Positions 6,983 through 15,108 of a stretch of 30,954 bases of DNA are shown one piece after another. Positions within the stretch are counted from its first letter, which is position 1, and every line of letters begins with the position of its first letter. The notes under the pieces are model-generated. The model made no database searches, was not told the DNA's origin, and was given only the letters and a program-made list of their open reading frames with translations. A program made the translations under genes and the position numbers. Source of the DNA: an uncultured Bacteroidales bacterium (lineage in GTDB: Bacteria > Bacteroidota > Bacteroidia > Bacteroidales > UBA932); assembly GCA_946405485.1 (NCBI GenBank), contig CAMJHJ010000006.1, positions 1-30,954 of the forward strand, written 5' to 3'.

Positions 6983-9967
6983 TTACGGCTGGGCACTGGG
7001 GGCAAAACCGAATTCCTTGGAGAAACAACGCGTGAAATATTTGGGATCGTTGAACCCTACTTCGTAGGCAATCTCGGAGATATTCATGCTGTGCGTTTCG
7101 TTGTTGTTGATCAGCATCTCCCGGGCGATGGAGAGCCGGTAGGTCCTGATGAACTGGCCGGTGGACTGGCCGAGGGTCTCCTGCATGCGGTTGTTGAGCA
7201 GGGTCTTGCTCATCCCCATCGCCGCACAGAATGCGGGCACGTCCAGCTCCGGATCCTTGTACATTTCGCGTATCGTCTCGATGGCCTTGGAGATAAACTT
7301 CTCATCCCGGCTCTCGACAGGACGGGACTCCTGCTGCGAGAGGATCCTGTGCCCGGCGAGTTCCTCATTCTGGCGGGTAAGGATCCTGTTCTGTCGGGAC
7401 AGTTCATCCGCCTTCTCCTCCAGGAGCTTTTTCTGTTGGTTGATCTCGCGGGTACGCTCTTCCACGGTCGTCAGCAATTCCGCTCTCTGGCGCATCAGAG
7501 ACCTCATCTTCCAATCCTGCCACACCATCACGCCGAAGAATACCAGGATACCCAGCAGCAGGAAGAACACCCAGGAATGGTAGAAATACGGAGCCACCCG
7601 GATCGGCAGTTCGCAGACCGACTCCGTCTCCCCGGACTCATCCGTAGCCTTGATGCGCAGGACGTAGCGACCTTTCCTCATCGAAGTGTAGCTGAGGAAG
7701 TTACGCCCAGGAGGAAGGGTTGTCCAGTCATCGTCCTGCCCTTCCAGGCACACGGAATACCGGACAGAAGATGCCGGCCCGAACGTCAAAGCGGAGAACT
7801 CGAAGCCGATCGAGCGGTCACGCTCATGGAGACGGAGCTTCGCCGGGGCGCCCGAAAGGTCTAGATGGTCCCCGACCGTAATGCGGGTAAAGTGCAGGCG
7901 CGACATGGAGATATCCGGGGCGCGATAGAGCGGGTCGACGATCGAGAGTCCGGCGACACTGCCGAAATACAGCAGCCCGGACGACGAGCGCAGAGCTGCA
8001 TTCCAATAAAACTGGGCGGACTGCAGACCGTCCCGGACCGAATAGGACACGAAACGTCCCGTCTTGGGAGAGAACCGTGACAGCCCGTTCTCGGTTGATA
8101 TCCACAGGCGGCCGTCGGCATCCTCCAGGATGCACTTGACGCCGTCATTGACCAGTCCGTCGTCGCTGCCGTAATTGATGAAGGAGAAGCTGCCGTCATC
8201 CCTTGCCGTAGCGTGGTAAATGCCATTGCCGTAGCTCCCAAGCCATACGGAGCCATCCGAGGCCCGGCAGATACTATATATTTTCTCCACTGCCCCGGAC
8301 TCCGGATGGTCCAGCTTGTATCTGTAATTGACTACCGGGAAAGCGCAGTCAGCCGCGGCCGGATCCCGGTGCCGCAGGTCGAAGACAAACACCCCTTCCT
8401 GGCTGCCCATCCAGAGACGGCCCGACGCGTCTATACAGGCACCTATGCACCCGTATGTCTGCTCTCGGAGCGCAGGATGCACTTCTGCGGTCCGCAAATC
8501 GTAATAATAGATGCCCATGTTGGTGGAGATCCACATCAGCTCGTTGGCCGTATCCATCATCAAGGCACCCACATAGCTCAGCCACTCATTGGAATCGGAC
8601 CCGGCCGTCAGCCTGTCTTCGATCAGAAACGGAGGATCCCCGGAGAGGATCATGACGCCGCCGCCCCAGGTGCCAATCCACATCCGTCCCCGGTCGTCCG
8701 CACAGATGGCACTGACAGAATTATGGCTCAGGCCGGAATTGCGCACCGTCAGATGGCGGAAACCCTCCATCCCGGGTTCCGAAATGCTCAGCCCGCCTTC
8801 GACATTGCCCAGCCAGATACGCCCTTCGGCGTCTTCATAGATGGAATTGACAGGATTTGCCGCGATCGAGCGGGGGTCACGGGGGTCATGAACGACATTG
8901 CTGACCGACATGCGGCCCGGGTAGAGGTGCACCAGACCGGCGCTTTCCGTTCCGAGCCAGATCTCATCCCCATAGACTTTGATACAATTGATGAAATCGC
9001 TGTCCAGCAGATCCGGGAAAGCGTCCGAACTGACCCGGATGAAACTGTCCTCGATAGGATCGAAAACATTGAAACCCTTCAGGGAGGCGGCGATGAGGCG
9101 CTTGTTCGGGGAAATCGCCAGTCCCGTAATGAAGTTCTGCGACAAAGAGCCCGGATCGGAGGCATCGTACGCATAATGCTTCCACCTTTTCCCGTCCGGA
9201 GAGCAGCGGAACAGACCGTCGCTGGTGGACACCCACACCTCACCCTCTTTCATCTGGAAGTCAGACAGATACGCATCTTCCCGATAGGAGAATCCCTCCA
9301 GTACGGGCATCTCCCTGAGGCCCTCCGGCGAAGGGACGATCTTCCGGACCCGGCCGGCCATCCCGACCCAGACGGAACCGTCGCCCTCGACATCCTGGAA
9401 AACGACGGTCTGCGGAGACAGATGCTCATCCGCGAAAGCATCCACGGACGCGATATTGCCTTTCTTGTCAAAACTGACCCGAAGCAGCTGCGCCCCGGAC
9501 TTGGCCCATACGCACCCGGTCGCATCGACGGTCAGGAAGGGACAAAGACCGTTCATGTACGGCGCCAGGGGCGTATCGCTCAAGTCAGACACGAGGCAGG
9601 TGTCCAGATCAAGCACGTCTATGCCGCCTTCAGATGCGATCCACAGGCGGTGCCAACGGTCTTCGGCGAGCTTGCGGATGAAATTGTTCTTGAGCCCGAC
9701 GGCAGTGTTGGTCGAGAATGTGAGGAATCCATAACCGTCATACCGGCACAGTCCGCTCCCCGAAGTGCCGACCCAGATGAAGCCGGAACTGTCCATGAGC
9801 AAGTCGTCGACGAAGTTGCCGGACAGCCCGTCCTCCATCGTGATGAAACGGGCGCGGTAGTTCCCGTAGAAAGAATTATCAAAGGCAGCCACGGCCGGTA
9901 CGGCTGTCGCAAGAGACAGCGAAAGAAGGCATACCAGTATGGTCGATTTTCCACCCATACGCATCAT
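6983..9967 (-). CDS. Membrane-spanning sensor-regulator: Reg_prop propeller, Y_Y_Y domain, TM helix, AraC-type HTH; no kinase
   Basis: Likely the transcriptional activator of the neighbouring arabinan genes. Order in 994 residues: signal/anchor (MGGKSTILVCLLSLSLATAV); many Reg_prop propeller repeats over about 35-730 (DSSGFIWVGTSGSGLCRYDG, EDAEGRIWLGNVEGGLS, EDADGRLWISTENGLSRF); a Y_Y_Y domain at about 735-795 (RYSVCLEGQDDDWTTL); a membrane helix at about 802-820; a Glu/Lys-rich coiled coil at about 826-872; and an AraC-type domain at about 887-994 (ISEIAYEVGFNDPKYFTRCF). The histidine kinase, ATPase and receiver domains of classical hybrid two-component systems are absent, with only some 70 residues between membrane and HTH. 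This resembles SusR-style membrane regulators: periplasmic ligand binding would be passed directly to the DNA-binding domain. Start at 9967 gives the signal sequence; a longer frame to 10189 would run across the divergent GH51 gene. Confidence 0.92.
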   Translation of the reverse strand: MMRMGGKSTILVCLLSLSLATAVPAVAAFDNSFYGNYRARFITMEDGLSGNFVDDLLMDSSGFIWVGTSGSGLCRYDGYGFLTFSTNTAVGLKNNFIRKLAEDRWHRLWIASEGGIDVLDLDTCLVSDLSDTPLAPYMNGLCPFLTVDATGCVWAKSGAQLLRVSFDKKGNIASVDAFADEHLSPQTVVFQDVEGDGSVWVGMAGRVRKIVPSPEGLREMPVLEGFSYREDAYLSDFQMKEGEVWVSTSDGLFRCSPDGKRWKHYAYDASDPGSLSQNFITGLAISPNKRLIAASLKGFNVFDPIEDSFIRVSSDAFPDLLDSDFINCIKVYGDEIWLGTESAGLVHLYPGRMSVSNVVHDPRDPRSIAANPVNSIYEDAEGRIWLGNVEGGLSISEPGMEGFRHLTVRNSGLSHNSVSAICADDRGRMWIGTWGGGVMILSGDPPFLIEDRLTAGSDSNEWLSYVGALMMDTANELMWISTNMGIYYYDLRTAEVHPALREQTYGCIGACIDASGRLWMGSQEGVFVFDLRHRDPAAADCAFPVVNYRYKLDHPESGAVEKIYSICRASDGSVWLGSYGNGIYHATARDDGSFSFINYGSDDGLVNDGVKCILEDADGRLWISTENGLSRFSPKTGRFVSYSVRDGLQSAQFYWNAALRSSSGLLYFGSVAGLSIVDPLYRAPDISMSRLHFTRITVGDHLDLSGAPAKLRLHERDRSIGFEFSALTFGPASSVRYSVCLEGQDDDWTTLPPGRNFLSYTSMRKGRYVLRIKATDESGETESVCELPIRVAPYFYHSWVFFLLLGILVFFGVMVWQDWKMRSLMRQRAELLTTVEERTREINQQKKLLEEKADELSRQNRILTRQNEELAGHRILSQQESRPVESRDEKFISKAIETIREMYKDPELDVPAFCAAMGMSKTLLNNRMQETLGQSTGQFIRTYRLSIAREMLINNNETHSMNISEIAYEVGFNDPKYFTRCFSKEFGFAPSAQP

Positions 9968-9986
9968 TTGTCCACTAATTATTACA

Positions 9987-9994
9987 CAAACATA
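9987..9994 (-). promoter_or_regulatory. -7 box (TATGTTTG) for the regulator gene
   Basis: Exact TAnnTTTG match on the minus strand, 20 bases upstream of the regulator ATG at 9967. No clear -33 element. It lies only two bases from an oppositely oriented -7 box for the GH51 gene, so the two promoters overlap back to back. Confidence 0.42.
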
Positions 9995-9996
9995 AC

Positions 9997-10004
9997 TATA
10001 TTTG
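9997..10004 (+). promoter_or_regulatory. -7 box (TATATTTG) for the GH51 gene
   Basis: Exact TAnnTTTG match on the plus strand, implying a start site near 10011 and a leader of about 30 bases before the GH51 ATG at 10041. No good -33 element at the usual distance (the nearest TTTG, at 9967-9970, is 26 bases away), consistent with activator dependence. Confidence 0.42.
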
Positions 10005-10040
10005 TCGAATAATGAATCGATTTCACATAAAATCACATAT

Positions 10041-12008
10041 ATGAAAGCAATCAAGACCCTTCTTGCGCTCGCATCCGCCTGTTCGGCACTTACGCTCAGC
10101 GCACAAACCAACGGATTCGACATCGACCTGAAAAAAGTCGGAGCGCCTATCCAGCCGACCATGTACGGCATCTTTTTCGAAGACATCAACTACGCCGCGG
10201 ACGGCGGACTCTATGCCGAGCTGGTGAAAAACCGCTCCTTCGAGTTCCCGTACGCCCTTCAGGGCTGGAAGGCATTCGGGAACGTCGAGATCCGCGAGGA
10301 CGGTCCCTTCGACCGGTGTCCGCACTACGCGCGCCTGAAGGACCCCGGCCACGCCCACAAACAGACCGGCCTGGACAATGAGGGCTTCTTCGGCATCGGC
10401 GTGGAGGCGGGAAAGACCTACCGCTTCAGCATCTGGGCCAGGGTTCCGGACGGCGGTGACGGCGCCATCCGCGTCGAGCTGGTCAACACGGCTTCGTCGG
10501 GCGAGAACCAGTTCTTCGTCCAGCGGACCGTCAAGGTATCGGGCGCCGCGTGGAAGAAATACGAAGCCGAACTCAAGCCCGAAGTGACCGATCCCAAGGC
10601 GGTTCTCCGCATTTTCCTGGATGCTCCGCGCGCAACGGTGGACCTCGAGCACGTCTCCCTGATGCCCGGCGATGCCCTCGAGGGCATCTATCGCCGCGAC
10701 CTCGCCCAGGCCCTGGCAGACCTCAAGCCCGGCGTCTTCCGTTTCCCGGGCGGATGCATCGTGGAGGGCACGGACCTCGAGACCCGCTACAACTGGAAGA
10801 ACAGCGTGGGGCCGGCCGAGAACCGTCCGATCAACGAAAACCGCTGGGAGTACACCTTCCCCCACCGTTTCTTCCCGGACTATTTCCAGAGCTACGGACT
10901 AGGATTCTACGAGTTCTTCCTCCTCAGCGAGCTCATCGGCTCGGAGCCGCTCCCCATCCTCAGCTGCGGCCTGGCCTGCCAGTTCCAGAATGACGATCCC
11001 AAGGCCCATGTGCCCGTCGAGGAGCTCCAGCCTTACATCCAGGACGCGCTCGATCTCATCGAATTCGCCAATGGCGGCACCGACACCAAGTGGGGTGCAC
11101 TCCGCGCCGAGATGGGCCATCCGGCGCCGTTCAACATGAAATACATCGGAATCGGCAACGAGCAGTGGGACCAGCTCTATCCCGACCATCTCGCCCCCTT
11201 CGTGGATGCCATCCGCAAAGCGCATCCCGAGATCAAGATCGTCGGTTCGTCCGGCCCCGACTCCGAAGGAAAGCAGTTCGACTACCTGTGGCCCGAAATG
11301 AAACGGCTCGGAGCAGACCTCGTGGACGAGCATTTCTACCGCCCCTACAACTGGTTCCTCTCCCAGGGCTCCCGCTATGACAACTATGACCGCAAGGGTC
11401 CCAAGGTCTTTGCCGGGGAGTATGCCTGCCACGCGACAGGAAAAAAATGGAACCATTTCTACGCTTCCCTGCTTGAGGCAGCGTTCATGACCGGCCTCGA
11501 ACGCAACGCAGACATCGTCCACATGGCCACCTACGCTCCCCTCTTCGCGCATGTCGAGGGCTGGCAGTGGCGTCCGGACCTCATCTGGTACGACAACCTC
11601 CGCTCGATGCGGACGGTCAGCTGGCACGTACAGCAGCTCTACGGCGAATACAAGGGCCAGAACGTCCTCACGCTCACCATGGACGGGAGTCCCGTCGCGG
11701 GCGCCGAAGGCCAGAGCGGCCTGTTCGCCAGCGCCGTGAAGGACGGGAACAAGGTCTATGTCAAGGTGGCTAACACCTCGGAAGAGGAGCAGTCCATCTG
11801 CCTTAATTTCAAAGGCTTGAAGAAAAAGGACCCCGGGCTGAAGGCTATCAGGAGAATCGTCCTCAAGAGCGACGACCTGTATGCCGACAACACGCTGGAC
11901 GCGCCCTGCGCGATCGTCCCGGTCGAGGCCGCATTCACCGGATCAGGCAAGTCCCTTGAAGCTCAGGTGCCCGCTTTGAGCTTTACCATTTTTATTCTCG
12001 AAAGATAA
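10041..12008 (+). CDS. GH51 family alpha-L-arabinofuranosidase
   Basis: Retaining glycosidase removing arabinofuranosyl residues from arabinan or arabinoxylan oligosaccharides. The 655-residue protein has a signal peptide (LALASACSALTLSAQ), then a GH51 N-terminal region (MYGIFFEDINYAADGGLYAE) followed at about 80-220 by a CBM4_9-like beta-sandwich insert (GKTYRFSIWARV). The TIM barrel carries acid/base Glu374 in GIGNEQW and nucleophile Glu460 in FAGEYA, with VDEHFYRPYNWF between. A C-terminal beta domain ends near residue 655. The ATG at 10041 directly precedes the signal sequence. It is transcribed away from the regulator gene. Together with the GH43 enzyme it makes a two-enzyme arabinan pathway; the signal peptide indicates a periplasmic or surface location. 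Confidence 0.95.
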   Translation: MKAIKTLLALASACSALTLSAQTNGFDIDLKKVGAPIQPTMYGIFFEDINYAADGGLYAELVKNRSFEFPYALQGWKAFGNVEIREDGPFDRCPHYARLKDPGHAHKQTGLDNEGFFGIGVEAGKTYRFSIWARVPDGGDGAIRVELVNTASSGENQFFVQRTVKVSGAAWKKYEAELKPEVTDPKAVLRIFLDAPRATVDLEHVSLMPGDALEGIYRRDLAQALADLKPGVFRFPGGCIVEGTDLETRYNWKNSVGPAENRPINENRWEYTFPHRFFPDYFQSYGLGFYEFFLLSELIGSEPLPILSCGLACQFQNDDPKAHVPVEELQPYIQDALDLIEFANGGTDTKWGALRAEMGHPAPFNMKYIGIGNEQWDQLYPDHLAPFVDAIRKAHPEIKIVGSSGPDSEGKQFDYLWPEMKRLGADLVDEHFYRPYNWFLSQGSRYDNYDRKGPKVFAGEYACHATGKKWNHFYASLLEAAFMTGLERNADIVHMATYAPLFAHVEGWQWRPDLIWYDNLRSMRTVSWHVQQLYGEYKGQNVLTLTMDGSPVAGAEGQSGLFASAVKDGNKVYVKVANTSEEEQSICLNFKGLKKKDPGLKAIRRIVLKSDDLYADNTLDAPCAIVPVEAAFTGSGKSLEAQVPALSFTIFILER

Positions 12009-12028
12009 GGGCTTGACCGGCCCGCTGC

Positions 12029-13189
12029 TCACAGCGTCAGGCTGTGGTCGATGCAGGCGGGGTATTCTTCGGGATAGTGGGTGACCATCAGGAGGGTCTT
12101 GCCGGGAGCGCCGCAGAAGCGGTCCAGCAGAGACTTGACGTGGCGGCGCTGGGGCTCGTCGAGGCCGTGGAGCGGCTCGTCGAGCACATACAGCCGCGGA
12201 TCCTTGACAAAGGCGCGTGCCACCAGACAAAGGCGCTGCTCCCCGCTGGAGAGGCGCAGGAAGGGTTTCTCAGCCAGGTCTTCGATGCCGAACTCCGCCA
12301 TCCAGCGGCGGGCGCAGGCATACTGCTCGCCTGAAGGATGCCGGAACAGGCCCTCGGTGTCGAAGAGGCCGCTGGCCACGATGTCCAGCGCCGGGGCATC
12401 CACCTGGAAGGCCCGGTGCAGCTCGGGACTCACGTAGCCGATATTCCGTTTGATGTCCCAGATGGTCTCCCCACTCCCCCGCGGCCGGCCAAAGAGCTCG
12501 ATATCACAGGCATAAGCCCGGGGATTGTCGGCGCAGATCAGGCTCAGGAGCGTGCTCTTGCCGCTGCCGTTGGCGCCGGTCAGCGCCCAGTGCTCGCCCT
12601 CGCGGACTGTCCAGTCCAGCGCGTCCAGGATCACCCGTTCGCCATAGGAGATGGTCACCCCGCGCATGCGGATGACGGCCGGCGGCAGGACTGCGTCCAG
12701 GTAGGCCTCCAGGGGCACTTTCTCCCCCATCTGCCCGTCCGCGACGGACACGACGTGCGTAATGAACGGCGGGATCTCCGCCACGCGGGACAGCACCAGC
12801 ACCAGCGTCGTCGTGGCGGACAGCTCGGTCAACTGGCGGGTCAGGTCCTTCCGCGCCTGCGGATCGAGTCCGATATAGGGATTGTCGATCACGAGCACTT
12901 TCGTTCCGCTCTCCAGGGCGCGACGGAGCTGGTATTTGCGCAGTTCGCCAGAAGAAAGAGTCACCAGCGGTCGGTCGCCCACCGACGGCGCGTCGTTCTC
13001 CAGCGTGAAGAGGTTCCAGCGCTGCTGCATGAAGAAATTGCGGTCGCCGTAGCTCCCGTAGGAGTCCCGGAAGGTGATGAATTTCGCGCCGGCACGGCCG
13101 GCAAATGCGGACGCGAGGCGGCTCTTGCCGGAGGCGTTGGGCCCCACCAGGGCCACGTGCTCCCCTTTCCGGACGTCCAGCACTTCCAT
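12029..13189 (-). CDS. ModF-like tandem ABC ATPase (two cassettes, no membrane domain)
   Basis: A 386-residue soluble protein with two ABC cassettes, similar to ModF. Cassette 1: Walker A GPNASGKS (16-23), signature LSSGE, Walker B VLVIDNP. Cassette 2: Walker A GANGSGKS (206-213), signature LSSGEQ, Walker B YVLDEP, switch His in VTHYPEE. The stretch FGRPRGSGETIWDIKRNIGY is very close to E. coli ModF. Cassette 1 has Asn103 where the catalytic Glu should be, and LVLSRVAEIP with no switch His, so only cassette 2 looks fully catalytic. The N-terminus is about 13 residues shorter than ModF before Walker A, and no earlier start codon is available. The ATG overlaps the tcdA stop (TGATG), so translation is coupled. 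Despite the name, a role in molybdate uptake is unproven; no mod genes are nearby. Confidence 0.88.
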   Translation of the reverse strand: MEVLDVRKGEHVALVGPNASGKSRLASAFAGRAGAKFITFRDSYGSYGDRNFFMQQRWNLFTLENDAPSVGDRPLVTLSSGELRKYQLRRALESGTKVLVIDNPYIGLDPQARKDLTRQLTELSATTTLVLVLSRVAEIPPFITHVVSVADGQMGEKVPLEAYLDAVLPPAVIRMRGVTISYGERVILDALDWTVREGEHWALTGANGSGKSTLLSLICADNPRAYACDIELFGRPRGSGETIWDIKRNIGYVSPELHRAFQVDAPALDIVASGLFDTEGLFRHPSGEQYACARRWMAEFGIEDLAEKPFLRLSSGEQRLCLVARAFVKDPRLYVLDEPLHGLDEPQRRHVKSLLDRFCGAPGKTLLMVTHYPEEYPACIDHSLTL

Positions 13190-13935
13190 CACCCAACGAT
13201 TTGATGGTAAACGTCTTCGATCACCAGGCCCGCCAGCGTCATCCCGAACATCGCGGTGATGTGCACCAGCGCGCCGTTGATCTGCGCCTTGTTGAACAGG
13301 TCGGTCTCCGCCTTACCCTCGCCGCCCCGGTTGGGCAGCACCTCCTCATCGTACACACAGCGGAACTTGCGTCCCGGCCAGGTATGGTTCTGCTTGAATT
13401 TCTTGCGCAGGGCCGCGCCCAGCGGGCAGCCCCGGACATTCCAGAACTCCCCCACCTTCACCTGCGTCGGGTCCACCTTGCAGGCCGCGCCCATCGAGCA
13501 GAAGAACTTCGCCGGCGTGCGCGTCGCGCGCAGGATCAGCTCACCCTTATCCTTGAGCGAATCGATGGCGTCGAGGATGTAGTCGTACCCCTCCATCGCG
13601 AATTCATCGGCCGTCTCGGCGGAGAAGATCTTCTGATACACCGTGATCTCGGCGTCCGGGGCGACCTCCAGCAGGCGGTCGCGCAGCGCCTCGACCTTCA
13701 CCTGGCCGACCGTGCGCGGCGTCGCCATCAGCTGGCGGCCCACGTTGCTCTCGCTGATCACGTCCGCGTCCACGAGCGTGAGATGCCGCACGCCCGAGCG
13801 GACCAGCCCCTCGGCGCACCAGCTCCCGACGCCTCCGGCGCCGAACAGCAGCACGCGCACCTCGCCGAGGCGTGCGAGGACATCCTCGCCCACCAGCAGG
13901 CCCACTCGCTCCAGATATGCTTTTTCGCGGCTCAT
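13189..13935 (-). CDS. tcdA: tRNA threonylcarbamoyladenosine dehydratase TcdA
   Basis: E1-like enzyme that uses ATP to cyclise t6A37 of ANN-decoding tRNAs to ct6A. In 248 residues, a short N-terminal helix is followed by the nucleotide-binding glycine loop FGAGGVGSW (31-39), the DADVISESNVGRQ stretch holding the Asp and Arg typical of E1/MoeB/ThiF enzymes, and DYILDAIDSLKDK. The SMGAACKVDPTQVKVGEFW region matches TcdA/CsdL proteins. The C-terminal HITAMFGMTLAGLVIED is also usual for TcdA. Length equals that of family members. The start at 13935 is only about nine bases from its predicted -7 box, so the mRNA may be almost leaderless. It overlaps the ModF-like gene by one base. Confidence 0.95.
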   Translation of the reverse strand: MSREKAYLERVGLLVGEDVLARLGEVRVLLFGAGGVGSWCAEGLVRSGVRHLTLVDADVISESNVGRQLMATPRTVGQVKVEALRDRLLEVAPDAEITVYQKIFSAETADEFAMEGYDYILDAIDSLKDKGELILRATRTPAKFFCSMGAACKVDPTQVKVGEFWNVRGCPLGAALRKKFKQNHTWPGRKFRCVYDEEVLPNRGGEGKAETDLFNKAQINGALVHITAMFGMTLAGLVIEDVYHQIVG

Positions 13936-13943
13936 ACGGAGGA

Positions 13944-13975
13944 CAAAGTTAGTTTATTTCGAGAAAAATAGCTAA
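13944..13975 (-). promoter_or_regulatory. tcdA promoter (TTAG-N20-TAACTTTG)
   Basis: On the minus strand a TTAG -33-like element (13975-13972) is followed by exactly 20 bases and a perfect -7 box, TAACTTTG (13951-13944). The implied start site is within a few bases of the tcdA ATG at 13935. The -33 element is made from the -7 half of the opposite promoter. Confidence 0.6.
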
Positions 13976-13980
13976 CTTTG
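13949..13980 (+). promoter_or_regulatory. Promoter for the 14004 lipoprotein (TTAG-N20-TAACTTTG)
   Basis: On the plus strand TTAG (13949-13952), 20 bases, then TAACTTTG (13973-13980), a perfect -7 box. The predicted start site is near 13987, about 17 bases before the ATG. It is the mirror image of the tcdA promoter, with the same spacing. Confidence 0.6.
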
Positions 13981-14003
13981 AGTATTGACCAAAACGCAAA
14001 AAA

Positions 14004-15065
14004 ATGAAAAACATTTCAACCCTTGCCGCCGCGGCTGCCGGCATCCTTTGCGCAGCCAGCATCCTATCCTGCGACCCCAACAATCCCCTCGCCCGCAACA
14101 CATCCAACCCATTGGAAGTGAGCCTAAAAGGTGCGGAATTCTCCGTGACACTGCTCGACCGGGAGCAGGGCTACGAGCCGGATTCCCTCTACACCTTCGA
14201 GGGGATCTGGAAGCAGGACGCCTTCTACTTCGGCTACTGGAAGCTCGACCCCATGGTACCGAACATCCTCCCCGACGGCCGCAACCAGCTGGAGTTCCGC
14301 TTTTACTCCGACGCGGCCGGCTTCGAAGGCGTCAACGCCGCCTCGTCCTCCCGCTGCATCAACATCGTCCAGGACGGCGCCGACCACACCCGCTACCACT
14401 TGGAATGGGTGGCCGAAGGCGAATCCACCATCACCTTCTGGAACGGCGACGGCGCCTCCCGCAAGGAAATCTCCTTCCAGGCGACCTCCAAGGCCTACAT
14501 CCCCATCGAGACCATCAAGTTCCGCATCGACGGCGAACTCCACCAGATGATGCACACGGCCTGCGGCCAAAAAGAAGAATTCCACCTGCTCAAGCCCTTC
14601 CCCGCCGGGGCGAGTTGGGAAGAGCTTCCCGCCTTCGAACTCGTCCCCGTCCCCCTCAACGCCACCTTGCAGGACGGCGAAGTCGCCTATGCGCTTCTCA
14701 CCGCCGCCCTATTCCGCGTTGACGAGAACGGAAACGGAAAACCCCTGATGACACCCGACGGAAAACTCGTCGACAACGCCAATCCCTGGTATCTATCCTA
14801 TACCTACCAGGACCTGATGGGCCTCTGGCCCGGATTCCGCTGGCTGAGGACCCACACGCTTCCATCCGAAGCCTTTCCCGTCGACGACGCCATCAAAGTC
14901 AACCTCAACGACTTGCGGGAGCGGCACACGAAAGTCTACACCACCCGAATGAAAAACGTCTTCAAGAACGGTTATTGCGGCCAGATCTACTTCGAATGGC
15001 TGATCCACAACCACAAAACCGATCAAATGTCCCGGGACCGGGACCACATCGTCATCACCAAATAA
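14004..15065 (+). CDS. Hypothetical lipoprotein, unknown function
   Basis: A 353-residue protein with a lipoprotein signal (Lys3, Ala-rich core, SILSC with Cys23), so probably in the outer or inner membrane facing the periplasm or surface. The mature part is rich in aromatic and beta-prone segments (KQDAFYFGYWKLDPMVPN, GRNQLEFRFYSDAAGF, RYHLEWVAEGESTITFW), suggesting a beta-sandwich in the first 200 residues. The C-terminal half has KVYTTRMKNVFKNGYCGQIY. I do not recognise a family. It stands alone between a divergent tcdA and a convergent fimbrial operon, has its own promoter-like element, and ends in a strong hairpin terminator, so it is a monocistronic gene. The start ATG fits the signal peptide. 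It is not an obvious fimbrillin: the C-terminus (RDRDHIVITK) lacks the DW...Y motif. Confidence 0.8.
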   Translation: MKNISTLAAAAAGILCAASILSCDPNNPLARNTSNPLEVSLKGAEFSVTLLDREQGYEPDSLYTFEGIWKQDAFYFGYWKLDPMVPNILPDGRNQLEFRFYSDAAGFEGVNAASSSRCINIVQDGADHTRYHLEWVAEGESTITFWNGDGASRKEISFQATSKAYIPIETIKFRIDGELHQMMHTACGQKEEFHLLKPFPAGASWEELPAFELVPVPLNATLQDGEVAYALLTAALFRVDENGNGKPLMTPDGKLVDNANPWYLSYTYQDLMGLWPGFRWLRTHTLPSEAFPVDDAIKVNLNDLRERHTKVYTTRMKNVFKNGYCGQIYFEWLIHNHKTDQMSRDRDHIVITK

Positions 15066-15103
15066 AAAAGAGAGGGACGCCCCGCAGGGGACGTCCCTCT
15101 TTT
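15066..15103. terminator. Bidirectional rho-independent terminator
   Basis: A GC-rich hairpin lies at 15071-15100: AGAGGGACG pairs with CGTCCCTCT, and an inner CCCC/GGGG pair closes a 3-base loop, with one bulged A at 15091. An A run precedes it and a T run (15100-15103) follows, so it can stop transcripts from both sides. It lies directly between the stop codons of the convergent lipoprotein gene (15065) and fimbrial operon (15109). Confidence 0.88.
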
Positions 15104-15108
15104 CAGGA

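Larger units (their letters stand above)
13944..13980. repeat. 9-bp perfect inverted repeat joining two divergent promoters
   Basis: CAAAGTTAG (13944-13952) and CTAACTTTG (13972-13980) are exact reverse complements with a 19-base spacer. Each arm is the -7 box of one promoter and supplies the -33 position of the other, so only one polymerase could occupy the site at a time. Confidence 0.75.

Noticed and set aside
6983..9967. Histidine kinase or receiver domain in the sensor-regulator
   Set aside because: No H-box, N-box, G-box or receiver Asp pattern; the stretch between membrane helix and HTH is too short and is coiled coil.
8213..10012. 599-codon plus-strand frame opposite the regulator
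   Set aside because: Antisense of the propeller repeats; periodic composition reflects the repeats on the other strand.
12009..12028. Terminator between GH51 and the convergent ModF-like gene
   Set aside because: Only a 4-bp GGGC/GCCC pair and no T run; the 20-bp gap shows nothing convincing.
14004..15065. Orphan lipoprotein as another fimbrillin
   Set aside because: No fimbrillin C-terminal motif, own promoter, and separated from the pilus operon by a bidirectional terminator.
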